DNA from: Sporosarcina sp. ACRSM
Lineage (GTDB): Bacteria > Bacillota > Bacilli > Bacillales_A > Planococcaceae
Length of the DNA stretch: 64,000 nt
Direction: 5' to 3'
Assembly (NCBI RefSeq): GCF_022346545.1
Contig: NZ_JAKRNU010000005.1
Location: forward strand, 245,920-309,919
Below the pieces are notes generated by a model that was not told the origin of the DNA, searched no databases, and saw only the letters and a list, made by a program, of their open reading frames with translations. Below, piece after piece: positions 18,183 through 26,069 of this stretch. A program made the position numbers and the translations under genes. How positions within the stretch are numbered: position 1 is the first letter of the stretch; every line of letters begins with the position of its first letter.

Positions 18183-18208
18183 GTTTGTACGGAAAAAACT
18201 GTACGAAC
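18183..18208. promoter_or_regulatory. Dyad operator candidate between opuA and gbsR-like gene
   Basis: GTTTGTAC-N10-GTACGAAC, an inverted repeat with one mismatch per arm, 21 bp upstream of the opuA -35 and about 100 bp before the divergent regulator gene. Its position suits binding by the GbsR-type protein; this is inference. Confidence 0.5.
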
Positions 18209-18311
18209 TAAAATAATTATAAATTGCTTTTTGAGAAGGGATATATTACGCTATCATGGAGAATAACTGTTTAGACTGCAGACGTTCTAAATAGTGAAGG
18301 AGTAAAGTTCA

Positions 18312-18860
18312 ATGGATGGTAAAGAAAGACTTGAAAAAGCCCGTGAGCGGATTATCGAAACAATTGCACAGAACATACATTTATACGGTCTCACGCCTTC
18401 TGCCGGCAGACAATATGGCACGATGTATTTTCATGACGAACCATTGACATTGGATGACATGACCGAAAAACTCGGAATGAGCAAAACGAGCATGAGCACT
18501 TCTGTCAGGGCATTATCCGATTTGAAACTAGTAGAGCGTGCTTGGAAAAGAGGCGTTCGAAAAGATCTGTATCAAGTGTCCGACGATTGGTATCAAAGCT
18601 TCATCGATCTTTTTTCAATCAAGTGGAGACGAGCCGTATCATTGCACACAATTGCAGTGCGAAGATCACTGAAGGAACTGGAAGATATTGTGAAAGATCC
18701 GGACATTCCAGATGAAGTAAAAATGGAAGCGAATACCGATATGGAAAAATTGCTTTACATGCGTGACTATTACGAATGGCTCGATCGGCTTGTCGATGCA
18801 TTTGAAGATCATGAAATCTTTAACCTTGTACCAATAAAAGAAAAATCTGATGATAAATAA
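18312..18860 (+). CDS. gbsR: GbsR/OpuAR-type transcriptional regulator
   Basis: MarR-superfamily regulator of 182 aa. The winged-helix part (residues about 20-95) contains MTEKLGMSKTSMSTSVRAL as recognition helix region, and RKDLYQV resembles the wing; the helical C-terminus resembles GbsR, which senses choline or glycine betaine in Bacillus. It is divergent from opuA across a dyad-containing intergenic region, so it most likely controls opuA, possibly as the OpuAR type rather than the true GbsR of the choline pathway. AAGGAGT precedes ATG 18312. Confidence 0.85.
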   Translation: MDGKERLEKARERIIETIAQNIHLYGLTPSAGRQYGTMYFHDEPLTLDDMTEKLGMSKTSMSTSVRALSDLKLVERAWKRGVRKDLYQVSDDWYQSFIDLFSIKWRRAVSLHTIAVRRSLKELEDIVKDPDIPDEVKMEANTDMEKLLYMRDYYEWLDRLVDAFEDHEIFNLVPIKEKSDDK

Positions 18861-18863
18861 AAA

Positions 18864-18902
18864 AACAAGTTGGTGATCGAGAAATCTGACCGCCAACTTG
18901 TT
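18864..18902. terminator. Bidirectional intrinsic terminator
   Basis: AACAAGTTGG (18864-18873) pairs with CCAACTTGTT (18893-18902), with A-run left and T-run right; lies between convergent genes. Confidence 0.8.
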
Positions 18903-18908
18903 TCTTTT

Positions 18909-20000
18909 TTATTTATTATAGCCATTTTCGCCATAAGGCTGGAGACGCTCAACCCATTTCCCGAGTAGTTCTTCAAGGATTTTCTTTGTGTTTTTCCCCT
19001 TCCATTCCTTTTCGTCAACGGTTTCCAATATGCTGAACTCAAACTGATCTTTTCCCTGCTCATTCCAATCCTTCTGTAGTTCTTTATTTGTATGGGTATC
19101 ATTGTTCAACATGAATTTCAAACCGTTCAATGTTTTAAAGTTCGGCGTAGAACCGACGAAAATCTTTCCGTTCTGTAGATTTTTAATTTGAAAAATCCCG
19201 TAACTCACTTTTTCTTCTTTTGCTTGCAGTTTCATCTCTTTTTTAAAATCCATCTTTTCATCCTCTTCCTCTTCAGTCATTGAGACTAAGCGATACTCGC
19301 TTCCCTCATCATTTCGAGACAGGAAACCCCGGTCAACCAGCTCCCGCCGCAACAGCATATAATCTTCATAAATCTCTTCCAATAAGACATTGACTTCTTT
19401 TTCCTGATAGACTTTTTTCGGTTTGAACAGCGTTGCAACTTCTGCCAGCAATTGCTCTTTTTCATACTCTTTCAGACGATAGGCTATCAAACGTCCATCC
19501 TCCTCGGAGAAATAGCGCTTCAAGTCTGCTGGCGGTTCGAATGTCTTTTGGATTTCAGCATGTGGATCCGGTTCAATTGTTTCTTCTGCTTGTTGCCGTT
19601 TCAATAAATTCATCAAAGCTAACAGCGTTTTTGCTTGTTTTTCCTTTTTACGTAGTGCAAATCGATGATTCCGGATTGTCGACATGCTACCGATTTTTAA
19701 AGCCTGTTGGATTTCTTTATCTGTTTTTCCTTCGTAAATCAAAGCAAGCAATTTCGATTGCTGATCAGATAACCCCGTATGATCACGGCCGCCAGCAAGT
19801 AGCACATCAAAAATAGACCCATGTACACTCTCGATATGATGTTCCATATAGCGCCAATCTTCATACAGGACATTTTCAACGGGATAAATAACCCCTTTCG
19901 CAACCTTTTCCGCACAAAACAGGCAACGATAAGCTTGTCGCTCTTCTACATAACCCTTTTCCAATACATCAATAGGATAATCTTCAAGCAGATTCATCAT
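18909..20000 (-). CDS. Zn-finger/HTH/DUF2087 regulator with C-terminal GIY-YIG-like domain
   Basis: 363-aa multi-domain protein. N-terminal C-x2-C (26, 29) with His 54/55 and 60 suggests a C2H2-like zinc site. Residues about 76-124 look like a LuxR-type HTH (GLSDQQSKLLALIYEGKTD region). Residues about 168-245 match DUF2087, a winged-helix-like domain (YFSEEDGRLIAY start). The end (about 275-355) resembles GIY-YIG nuclease: YGIFQI...KIFVGS...QPYGENGYN, but GIY is GIF, YIG is FVG, and the usual Arg after the second motif is missing, so catalysis is doubtful. AAAGGTG precedes ATG 20000. Stands alone between terminators. Probable DNA-binding regulator of unknown target. Confidence 0.75.
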   Translation of the reverse strand: MMNLLEDYPIDVLEKGYVEERQAYRCLFCAEKVAKGVIYPVENVLYEDWRYMEHHIESVHGSIFDVLLAGGRDHTGLSDQQSKLLALIYEGKTDKEIQQALKIGSMSTIRNHRFALRKKEKQAKTLLALMNLLKRQQAEETIEPDPHAEIQKTFEPPADLKRYFSEEDGRLIAYRLKEYEKEQLLAEVATLFKPKKVYQEKEVNVLLEEIYEDYMLLRRELVDRGFLSRNDEGSEYRLVSMTEEEEDEKMDFKKEMKLQAKEEKVSYGIFQIKNLQNGKIFVGSTPNFKTLNGLKFMLNNDTHTNKELQKDWNEQGKDQFEFSILETVDEKEWKGKNTKKILEELLGKWVERLQPYGENGYNK

Positions 20001-20084
20001 TATATAAACACCTTTCAACTTCGTTTATAAATACATAGACAATTATACATTACGTCTATTTTATTAACAAGAAAAACCTCAAAA

Positions 20085-20112
20085 AAACCGCATCCTTATC
20101 AGATACGGTTTT
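20085..20112 (-). terminator. Intrinsic terminator
   Basis: AAAACCGcATC/GATaCGGTTTT hairpin, U-rich on the minus strand, 7 nt downstream of the OsmC-family gene. Confidence 0.7.
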
Positions 20113-20118
20113 TGTTTC

Positions 20119-20562
20119 CTATTTCGTTATCGTCGCTTCCAACCCCACCACCACATTGCCTTGAATTGCACGGCTGATCATACAGGATGTTTCCGCTTTT
20201 TCTGCAAGCCTTAAAGCAAGGGCCTCGTCTTTTGCCGTTGCATCCGACTTCAAAACGATTTGCGGTTTATGAATGATTTTCTTATACGTAATGACGCCCT
20301 TCGTCACATCGACAACGCCGATTGATTCCATCGTCAAGGCTTCCTTGCCCAATTTACTGCGCTCCATCATTGCTGCTAGCGTAATGATATAGCACGTTGC
20401 CGCAGCCCCAAGCAACATTTCGTCTGGATTTGTTCCGACACCGGGACCGTCCATTTCAGGTGGTATGGACACTTTTGTTTTCAAATTCCCCGCATCAATT
20501 GTTCCGACATCATTCCGTAAACCAGGCCATTCCGCTTTCAAATGAAATAAATGCTCCGCCAT
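20119..20562 (-). CDS. OsmC-family peroxiredoxin-like protein
   Basis: 147-aa OsmC/Ohr-fold protein expected to reduce organic hydroperoxides. The two redox cysteines of the fold are present: one in GAAATCYIITLA and one in AETSCMISRA, 60 residues apart. The N-terminus MAEHLFHLKAEWPG is typical of the SACOL1771-like subgroup. Start: GGAAGGGG lies upstream of ATG 20562; the frame extends to 20658 but the extension overlaps the terminator of the next gene. Confidence 0.82.
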   Translation of the reverse strand: MAEHLFHLKAEWPGLRNDVGTIDAGNLKTKVSIPPEMDGPGVGTNPDEMLLGAAATCYIITLAAMMERSKLGKEALTMESIGVVDVTKGVITYKKIIHKPQIVLKSDATAKDEALALRLAEKAETSCMISRAIQGNVVVGLEATITK

Positions 20563-20619
20563 GTCAATCGCCCCTTCCAAACACTTATTATACAATTTCA
20601 CAAGCTTCTTTCCTAAAAA

Positions 20620-20650
20620 AACCTTCCCAGTAAAGCTCTCCGGGAAGGTT
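20620..20650 (-). terminator. Intrinsic terminator of the His-rich lipoprotein gene
   Basis: AACCTTCCC (20620-20628) pairs with GGGAAGGTT (20642-20650); followed on the minus strand by a run of seven U. Confidence 0.85.
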
Positions 20651-20658
20651 TGGTCCAT

Positions 20659-21414
20659 TTATTCATTTACTTCAATCGTATACGTCTCATGCTCATGCAA
20701 ATCGTGTTCATCTTCTACATGGATCTGGACTTGGTATGCTCCTGGCTCTGTAAACGTGTGCGCTGCAGCATATTCACCAGCTTTCGTTTCTTCAGCTTCT
20801 ACCCAGGCACGTTGATCGGCATCCGCTTCGCTCCAAATTTCATAGCGGACTCGAGCCTGCTCGAGCGGCTTTTCGTCCAGCTCCAAATGCACGACTAAAT
20901 CCGTCGCTTCATTCCCTGCGACATTTTCAGGTTGGACGAAATGCATAGAAAATCCGTCTGCATGCCCATGTCCGTGCTCATGCCCCTCTTCAGCATGCTC
21001 TTCATAATGGCCGCCATCACCAACGATCACTTCTTTGACCGGCATCGAATGCATGCCCCTTGCAGTCACGTGAACTTGAATGTGAAATCGTCCATCATAA
21101 GCGAATGAAGTTTCTGCTGTGTACAATCCTTCTTTTTCATCGGTCGCTTCAATTCTCACACTATCGTCTTTTTTGCCTTCTTCCCACACTTCAAATTCAA
21201 CTTCATCGGCGTCTTCCACTTTGTCATCGCCTTGCGTCACAACAGCAGCCATCTTAACTGGTGCATTGACCTCCGCTTCTTCCGTTACCGTCAGATCGAC
21301 AGCAATCGGAACAGGCATGTCATCGGCGGCGTCATTCGTTGGTGCGTCCTCCGCACAAGCAACCAATATACCCAATACGACAACCAACCAAACCGATCCG
21401 AACAGTTTTTTCAT
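20659..21414 (-). CDS. Lipoprotein with two YtkA/FixH-like domains and a His-rich linker
   Basis: 251-aa secreted lipoprotein (signal peptide, lipidation Cys20 in LVAC). Two Ig-like YtkA/FixH-type domains at about 35-132 and 155-250, each ending in a Y.V.IHV-type strand (HIQVHV; YQVQIHV), joined by a strongly His-rich linker at 136-151 that could bind Cu, Zn or Ni. It is divergent from a two-component system followed by a Sco-type copper chaperone, so a role in envelope copper handling is a reasonable inference. Confidence 0.7.
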   Translation of the reverse strand: MKKLFGSVWLVVVLGILVACAEDAPTNDAADDMPVPIAVDLTVTEEAEVNAPVKMAAVVTQGDDKVEDADEVEFEVWEEGKKDDSVRIEATDEKEGLYTAETSFAYDGRFHIQVHVTARGMHSMPVKEVIVGDGGHYEEHAEEGHEHGHGHADGFSMHFVQPENVAGNEATDLVVHLELDEKPLEQARVRYEIWSEADADQRAWVEAEETKAGEYAAAHTFTEPGAYQVQIHVEDEHDLHEHETYTIEVNE

Positions 21415-21493
21415 TCAAACCCCTCCCACATCGTATCGCTTAACGTACGTCGATAAGTTCGATATGATTATATAGGACAATTTAGAACTTACT

Positions 21494-21514
21494 GTGAAGT
21501 GGTCCTGACTTCAC
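21494..21514. promoter_or_regulatory. Perfect dyad in the lipoprotein/two-component intergenic region
   Basis: GTGAAGT-N7-ACTTCAC, perfect arms, 80 bp from the lipoprotein start and 67 bp from the response regulator start. Candidate response-regulator operator. Confidence 0.5.
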
Positions 21515-21580
21515 TCCTTTTTCACATCTATTTGAGATGCTATGCATACGTGTGACCTATATTTGAAAAGAGGTATTCTC

Positions 21581-22255
21581 ATGAATCCAGTAACGATTAT
21601 GATTATAGACGACGAACCACAGATGAGAAAGTTGATCCGTACTTTCCTTGAAAAAGAAGGATATGACGTTATAGAAGCAACAGACGGCCTCGACGCCCTA
21701 TCTTTGATAGCGGAATGCCAGCCACATTTGATCATCGTAGATGTGATGATGCCCTATATGGATGGTTTTACATTTGCCAAGGAAATCAAGCGTACTTCTG
21801 CGGTCCCTCTCATTTTTCTATCTGCGAAAGGAGAAGAGTGGGATAAAATCCAAGGTTTGAAACTAGGCGGGGATGACTACATCGTCAAACCGTTTCTCCC
21901 GGGCGAACTAGTTGCAAGGATTGAATCTGTCCTTAGACGATCCTACCAACATAAGACCGAAGAAGATGTCCTAACAATCGGACCGCTTGTCATTGATAAT
22001 GTTTCCCATACGGTTCAGCTTCATGACAAGCCCCTAAGTCTTACACGAAAAGAGTTCGGGCTACTCCATCTTCTCGCAAAAAACAAAGGACGGGTCTATT
22101 CAAGAGGACAATTACTACATCTCGTCTGGGGGGAAGAACATCAAAGCAGTGAGCGAACAGTCGATACCCATATTAAGACATTACGCATAAAAATGGGGAA
22201 AGATGGAGAGCTCATTGAAACTGTGTGGGGAATTGGCTACAAATTCGAGGTATAA
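21581..22255 (+). CDS. OmpR/PhoB-family response regulator
   Basis: 224 aa: receiver domain with acidic pocket D10-D11, phospho-acceptor Asp54, Ser81 and Lys103; then a winged-helix DNA-binding domain (about 130-222) with the usual RTVDTHIKTLR recognition helix. Start chosen at ATG 21581 after AAAAGAGG; the open frame begins at 21542 without a site. It ends 3 nt before the histidine kinase gene. The signal is unknown; the linked Sco and His-rich lipoproteins hint at copper or envelope redox stress. Confidence 0.92.
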   Translation: MNPVTIMIIDDEPQMRKLIRTFLEKEGYDVIEATDGLDALSLIAECQPHLIIVDVMMPYMDGFTFAKEIKRTSAVPLIFLSAKGEEWDKIQGLKLGGDDYIVKPFLPGELVARIESVLRRSYQHKTEEDVLTIGPLVIDNVSHTVQLHDKPLSLTRKEFGLLHLLAKNKGRVYSRGQLLHLVWGEEHQSSERTVDTHIKTLRIKMGKDGELIETVWGIGYKFEV

Positions 22256-22258
22256 GGG

Positions 22259-23671
22259 ATGAAAAAACTAACGCTAAGTAGAAAAATCCTGCTCATCCTC
22301 GGTGCCAGCATCGGTTTCACTGTCCTGTTCTCGTTTTTCTTCATCCATTATTTATATTCAGAATTATATATAAAAAGCATTGAAGAATCGATTGTCTATC
22401 AAGGTAAACGAACGACTTCCCACTACCATTACGGCGAATTGAATGATGAGATCATTGAAAAAATCAGATGGTACAACATCATCTCGGAATATGAAATTAT
22501 TGTGGTCAACAATTTGGACGATCTTTCATCCTATTTCCCTTACCAGGTCAATTATGAAACACTGATCGACGCAAACGATCGAGCCGCCTTGGAAAATGGC
22601 GCCTATATCTTTAAAGAAGGATTCGTGAAAGAATTGGATCGCGAAATCCTCGGAGCCATTTTCCCGATCAAAGGAGAGAATGAACTGCTGGGCTTCATTT
22701 ATATTTACGTGCCGCTTGCCGCAGTCCAAGACGTCTTCCGAGGAAGCATTCCACTCCTCGTCGCTGTCGGTACGACATTTTTCTTTCTCCTCTTTCTAGT
22801 GATTAATCAATCGTGGCGTTCATTGTTCAAACCGTTGCAAGATTTGCAGCAACTTTCCTATGAAGTATCGAAAGGAAATTATTCCACTCGGATCGAAACG
22901 GATCGGGCTGATGAAATCGGACAATTGACAAAAGCATTCAATACAATGAGCCGTTCATTGGAACAGCAGGAAATACGGAAAAAAGAATTCACATCGAGTA
23001 TTGTCCATGAGCTGAGGACACCTCTGACGTACATCGGAGGCTACACGCATGTCTTGAAGGAAAAAATCTATTCTTCCCCGGAAGAAGCCGAAAACTATTT
23101 GGCTACCATTGAAAAAGAGACGGAACGGTTGAGCAAGTTGATCAATGATCTTATTCAATTGAATCACCTGCAAGAAGATCTTTACATTATCGATAGACAA
23201 CCAATTGCCATTGCTCAATTGGTACATGATACGCTGGCCTTGTTCGCAATCCATATACAGGAAAAAGAACTCAAGATCGAAACCGCCATCCAAGAAGACG
23301 TAATCATTAGCGGAGATCCGCAACGTGTTCAGCAGATTTTTTACAATACGATTGACAATGCTGTGAAGTATTCCGCTTTGAAAGGGACTCTCAAAGTTTC
23401 TCTGAGAGAAGAAGGGGATTTCGTCGAATTCCAAGTGACAAATGAAGGCTTACCTATCGACAAAGAAGATTTAGAACGGATCGGGGAACGTTTTTTCAGA
23501 ACGGATAAGGCAAGGAATCGGACTACCGGAGGGACCGGTTTAGGACTATCCATTGTAAAAGAAATCATTCGCTTGCACAGCGGACAATTTAGGATTGCGA
23601 GTGATACCCAGACCGGAACGACGGTTACGATTCAATTACCAAGCTTTTCAATGACTGAAGGGAATGATTGA
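22259..23671 (+). CDS. Sensor histidine kinase
   Basis: 470-aa membrane kinase: TM1 about 11-33, an extracytoplasmic sensor loop of about 130 aa, TM2 about 163-183, HAMP 184-236, HisKA with phospho-His250 in SSIVHELRTP, then HATPase_c with N box (NTIDNAVKYS), G1 (the ERFFRTD F box) and GGTGLGLSIV. It partners with the response regulator 3 nt upstream. The sensor loop has no Cys or Met cluster that would betray metal binding. Confidence 0.92.
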   Translation: MKKLTLSRKILLILGASIGFTVLFSFFFIHYLYSELYIKSIEESIVYQGKRTTSHYHYGELNDEIIEKIRWYNIISEYEIIVVNNLDDLSSYFPYQVNYETLIDANDRAALENGAYIFKEGFVKELDREILGAIFPIKGENELLGFIYIYVPLAAVQDVFRGSIPLLVAVGTTFFFLLFLVINQSWRSLFKPLQDLQQLSYEVSKGNYSTRIETDRADEIGQLTKAFNTMSRSLEQQEIRKKEFTSSIVHELRTPLTYIGGYTHVLKEKIYSSPEEAENYLATIEKETERLSKLINDLIQLNHLQEDLYIIDRQPIAIAQLVHDTLALFAIHIQEKELKIETAIQEDVIISGDPQRVQQIFYNTIDNAVKYSALKGTLKVSLREEGDFVEFQVTNEGLPIDKEDLERIGERFFRTDKARNRTTGGTGLGLSIVKEIIRLHSGQFRIASDTQTGTTVTIQLPSFSMTEGND

Positions 23672-24255
23672 ACGTGAATAAAAAAATCTATATCCTGAGT
23701 TCTGTTCTGTTGTTGACGGTATTATCCGCTTGTAGCACAACCTCCCAGCAGGGACGGCAAATTGAATCTTTTTCCTTTACCGATCAACACGGACAAACTT
23801 TCGGCTCCGAGCAATTGGCCGGAAAAGTATGGATCGCCAATTTCATCTTCACGAACTGTGAAACGGTCTGTCCACCGATGACGATGGAAATGGCAGCTTT
23901 GCAGAAGAAATTGGCTGAAAAATCCATTGAAGTTGAATTCGTTTCATTTACTGTGGACCCGCAAGTCGATTCACCTGAAGTGCTCCAAACATACATCCGT
24001 CAGTTCACAGATGATGTTTCAAATTGGCATTTGTTAACGGGTTATCCCCAAGATGAAATTGAATCGTTTGCAAGAGAACAATTCCAGACGATCATCCATA
24101 AACCTGATTCGTCCGACCAAGTCATCCACGGTACCAACTTCTATCTCGTTAATCAGCAAGGTCATGTCGTCAAAGAAGTGAACTACGTAGAGCCTTCTTA
24201 TGCGGATGATCTCATGAAAGATATTCGCAAATTAGTGAATGGCACTCCTTTTTGA
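23668..24255 (+). CDS. Sco1/SenC/PrrC-family lipoprotein
   Basis: 195-aa copper-chaperone or thiol-oxidoreductase homologue on a lipid anchor (LSAC, Cys22). The thioredoxin-like fold carries the Cu-binding set C64-x3-C68 (NCETVCPP) and His154 (VIHGTNF). Start is TTG 23668, overlapping the kinase stop; GTG 23674 is an alternative. Sco proteins load CuA of cytochrome oxidase or act on its cysteines. Being in a kinase operon rather than with cox genes suggests regulated supply. Confidence 0.9.
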   Translation: MNVNKKIYILSSVLLLTVLSACSTTSQQGRQIESFSFTDQHGQTFGSEQLAGKVWIANFIFTNCETVCPPMTMEMAALQKKLAEKSIEVEFVSFTVDPQVDSPEVLQTYIRQFTDDVSNWHLLTGYPQDEIESFAREQFQTIIHKPDSSDQVIHGTNFYLVNQQGHVVKEVNYVEPSYADDLMKDIRKLVNGTPF

Positions 24256-24258
24256 AAA

Positions 24259-24298
24259 GGAAAACACCTTTCAGATTGAATCTGAAAGGTGTTTTCCA
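24259..24298. terminator. Bidirectional intrinsic terminator
   Basis: Near-perfect 40-nt palindrome GGAAAACACCTTTCAGATT / AATCTGAAAGGTGTTTTCC between sco and the convergent lipoprotein gene. Confidence 0.85.
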
Positions 24299-24328
24299 AT
24301 AAAGAGAATATTTAATTTTTCGGGGACT

Positions 24329-24904
24329 TTATTTTCGATCTTCAAACTCGATTTTTGTTCCGTCCTTGAATTTGATTTCCAACTCTAGTTCTTTATAATC
24401 CGCTGGTAATTTAAACACATCCATCACTTCTTGAATAGCATCCGCTTTGCTTGTCTGTTGTGTAATCGTCAGCTGCGCCACAAGCGGGTATAGTTCACTG
24501 AAAGCATCTGTCCCTTTCTTCTTCACCTGATTAAGCGAATCATCGATTTCGGCTTCAACAGAATTATTACTATGTTTCTCGAGCTCCGCTTCGTACTCCT
24601 GATGATCGGCATAGTCCACACTTAAGCTGAAATCCGCATACTCGATGTCATCCATTTTTTGTTGCATTTCATCCTGGCTCGCCGTGTTTTGCCCGGTCGT
24701 AGTGCCCGCATTGGTATCCGGTGTATTCGTCACGGATGAATCAGTCGATTCGGTCGATCCAGTCGTTCCATTTGTTGTTTCTTGACCACTCTCCCCCGTA
24801 GCCGGTTCGTTGACTGCAGGATCCGGATCATTTGTCGTTGTTCCGCAAGCACCCAGTACGAGCGCCAGCGCCATTGCAGAAATAGTAATGGGCATTTTCT
24901 TCAT
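24329..24904 (-). CDS. YusW-like lipoprotein
   Basis: 191-aa lipoprotein: signal peptide with lipobox LGAC, then a long Thr/Ser/Asn-rich low-complexity linker (about 25-78), then a YusW-like domain (FSLSVDYADHQEYEAE; ELEIKFKDGTKIEF near the end). GGAGG lies 8 nt before ATG 24904. YusW-like domains have no known function. It is followed by the terminator shared with sco and lies 53 nt after the bdbC stop, so it might be read with bdbDC. Confidence 0.7.
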   Translation of the reverse strand: MKKMPITISAMALALVLGACGTTTNDPDPAVNEPATGESGQETTNGTTGSTESTDSSVTNTPDTNAGTTTGQNTASQDEMQQKMDDIEYADFSLSVDYADHQEYEAELEKHSNNSVEAEIDDSLNQVKKKGTDAFSELYPLVAQLTITQQTSKADAIQEVMDVFKLPADYKELELEIKFKDGTKIEFEDRK

Positions 24905-24957
24905 TTTATCTACCTCCTGCACACTGTTTTCCCCATTTGCTGAATCTTACACATGTA

Positions 24958-25374
24958 TCATTGATTTTTTTGATTTTCTTTTAACAACAGACACATCATG
25001 ATCGTGATGATGATAAATGCAACGAGTGCCAAAAATGGAATGGTGATAAACCCGAGCCAGTTGATATACTGTCCAGAACATGGAACACCGCTTGAACAGA
25101 CACTGAATTCTTGCAAGCCAGGCATTTTTTGCAATGCATAATGATAACCGGAAACAAATAGGCCGATAATTGATATCGGAAGCCCATACAGGTAAATCTT
25201 CCGGTCATTGCTATAAAATGCAATGCCTAGAATTAGGACGAGCGGATACATCACAATGCGTTGATACCAGCAGAGCGTGCAGGGCACGAAGCCCATGCGC
25301 TCGCTGAAAAACAAACTGCCTGCCATCGCAATAATCGCAGTTATCCAGGCGAACAGGAGTGGTTTATTGACCAT
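24958..25374 (-). CDS. bdbC: Disulfide bond formation protein BdbC (DsbB-like)
   Basis: 138-aa quinone-linked thiol oxidoreductase with four transmembrane helices that re-oxidises BdbD. Redox pairs C32-x2-C35 (CTLCWYQR) and C93/C99 (CSSGVPC) are intact, and the length matches B. subtilis BdbC. The start ATG 25374 lies inside the end of bdbD (11-nt overlap), so the pair is co-translated; the frame further upstream is bdbD antisense of phase and not used. Confidence 0.93.
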   Translation of the reverse strand: MVNKPLLFAWITAIIAMAGSLFFSERMGFVPCTLCWYQRIVMYPLVLILGIAFYSNDRKIYLYGLPISIIGLFVSGYHYALQKMPGLQEFSVCSSGVPCSGQYINWLGFITIPFLALVAFIIITIMMCLLLKENQKNQ

Positions 25375-26008
25375 TCGCAGCCGCCTCTTCCACCATTTTC
25401 GTGAAATCATCCATCGTTTGTCCTTTGAATTCCTTGCCATCGATATAGATTGTGGGCGTAGAGGAAACCCCGAGACCTTTTGCGATATTCATATCCTGAT
25501 TCCAAGGTTCTTTCCCTTTTCCTTCACGATAAGCCGTCATCACTTTTGCAGTGTCTTCCTCAGTAACCACGCTCGCTAACAGCGCTTCTAAAGTATCTTC
25601 CGTAAAGAGTGTCGATTGTCCTGTTTCTGAAGTTTGATTAGCAAACAGCAAGTTGTGGAATTCCCAAAACGGGTCATTCCCCAATTCCTCATAGACGGTT
25701 TCCGCGAACTGTGCCGCTGTCGTTGAATCCGCAGCAAGAAATGAGTAATTCATAAAGTAAAATTTCGCTTTTCCTGTTTGAATGACTTCTTCATAGATGA
25801 CCGGGAAATTTCGATCATTAAAATTTTTACAACTTGGGCATTTGTAATCGCCAAATTCAACAATCTCAACAGGCGCCGACGCCTCCCCTATAAATGGTTG
25901 ACCTGCAAAGTCGATATCGACCGACTTATTACTCACGTTCGTTAACACAATGATGCCGATTAAACAAACAGCAATAATCCCAACGAGCCAAAATATTTTC
26001 TTGTTCAT
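25364..26008 (-). CDS. bdbD: Extracytoplasmic thiol oxidase BdbD (DsbA-like)
   Basis: 214-aa membrane-anchored DsbA-fold protein: uncleaved N-terminal helix (6-24), active site C57-P-S-C60, cis-Pro loop (VSSTPTIYI). It introduces disulfides into exported proteins, e.g. competence pseudopilins. A -35/-10 pair and a BlaI-type dyad lie directly upstream (26030-26069), so it has its own promoter inside the 3' end of the blaR1-like gene. Confidence 0.92.
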   Translation of the reverse strand: MNKKIFWLVGIIAVCLIGIIVLTNVSNKSVDIDFAGQPFIGEASAPVEIVEFGDYKCPSCKNFNDRNFPVIYEEVIQTGKAKFYFMNYSFLAADSTTAAQFAETVYEELGNDPFWEFHNLLFANQTSETGQSTLFTEDTLEALLASVVTEEDTAKVMTAYREGKGKEPWNQDMNIAKGLGVSSTPTIYIDGKEFKGQTMDDFTKMVEEAAANGQ

Positions 26009-26029
26009 CTTCGAACACTCCTAATTCAA

Positions 26030-26069
26030 ACTACAACACGTAGTGTAATATGGTAAAAAATTTACGCAA
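26030..26069 (-). promoter_or_regulatory. bdbDC promoter with BlaI-type operator
   Basis: Minus strand -35 TTGCGT (26064-26069), 16-nt spacer, -10 TACACT (26042-26047). The perfect dyad ACTAC-N5-GTAGT (26030-26044) covers the -10. The same layout, with the same -10 and a near-identical dyad, occurs at blaI. Confidence 0.7.
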
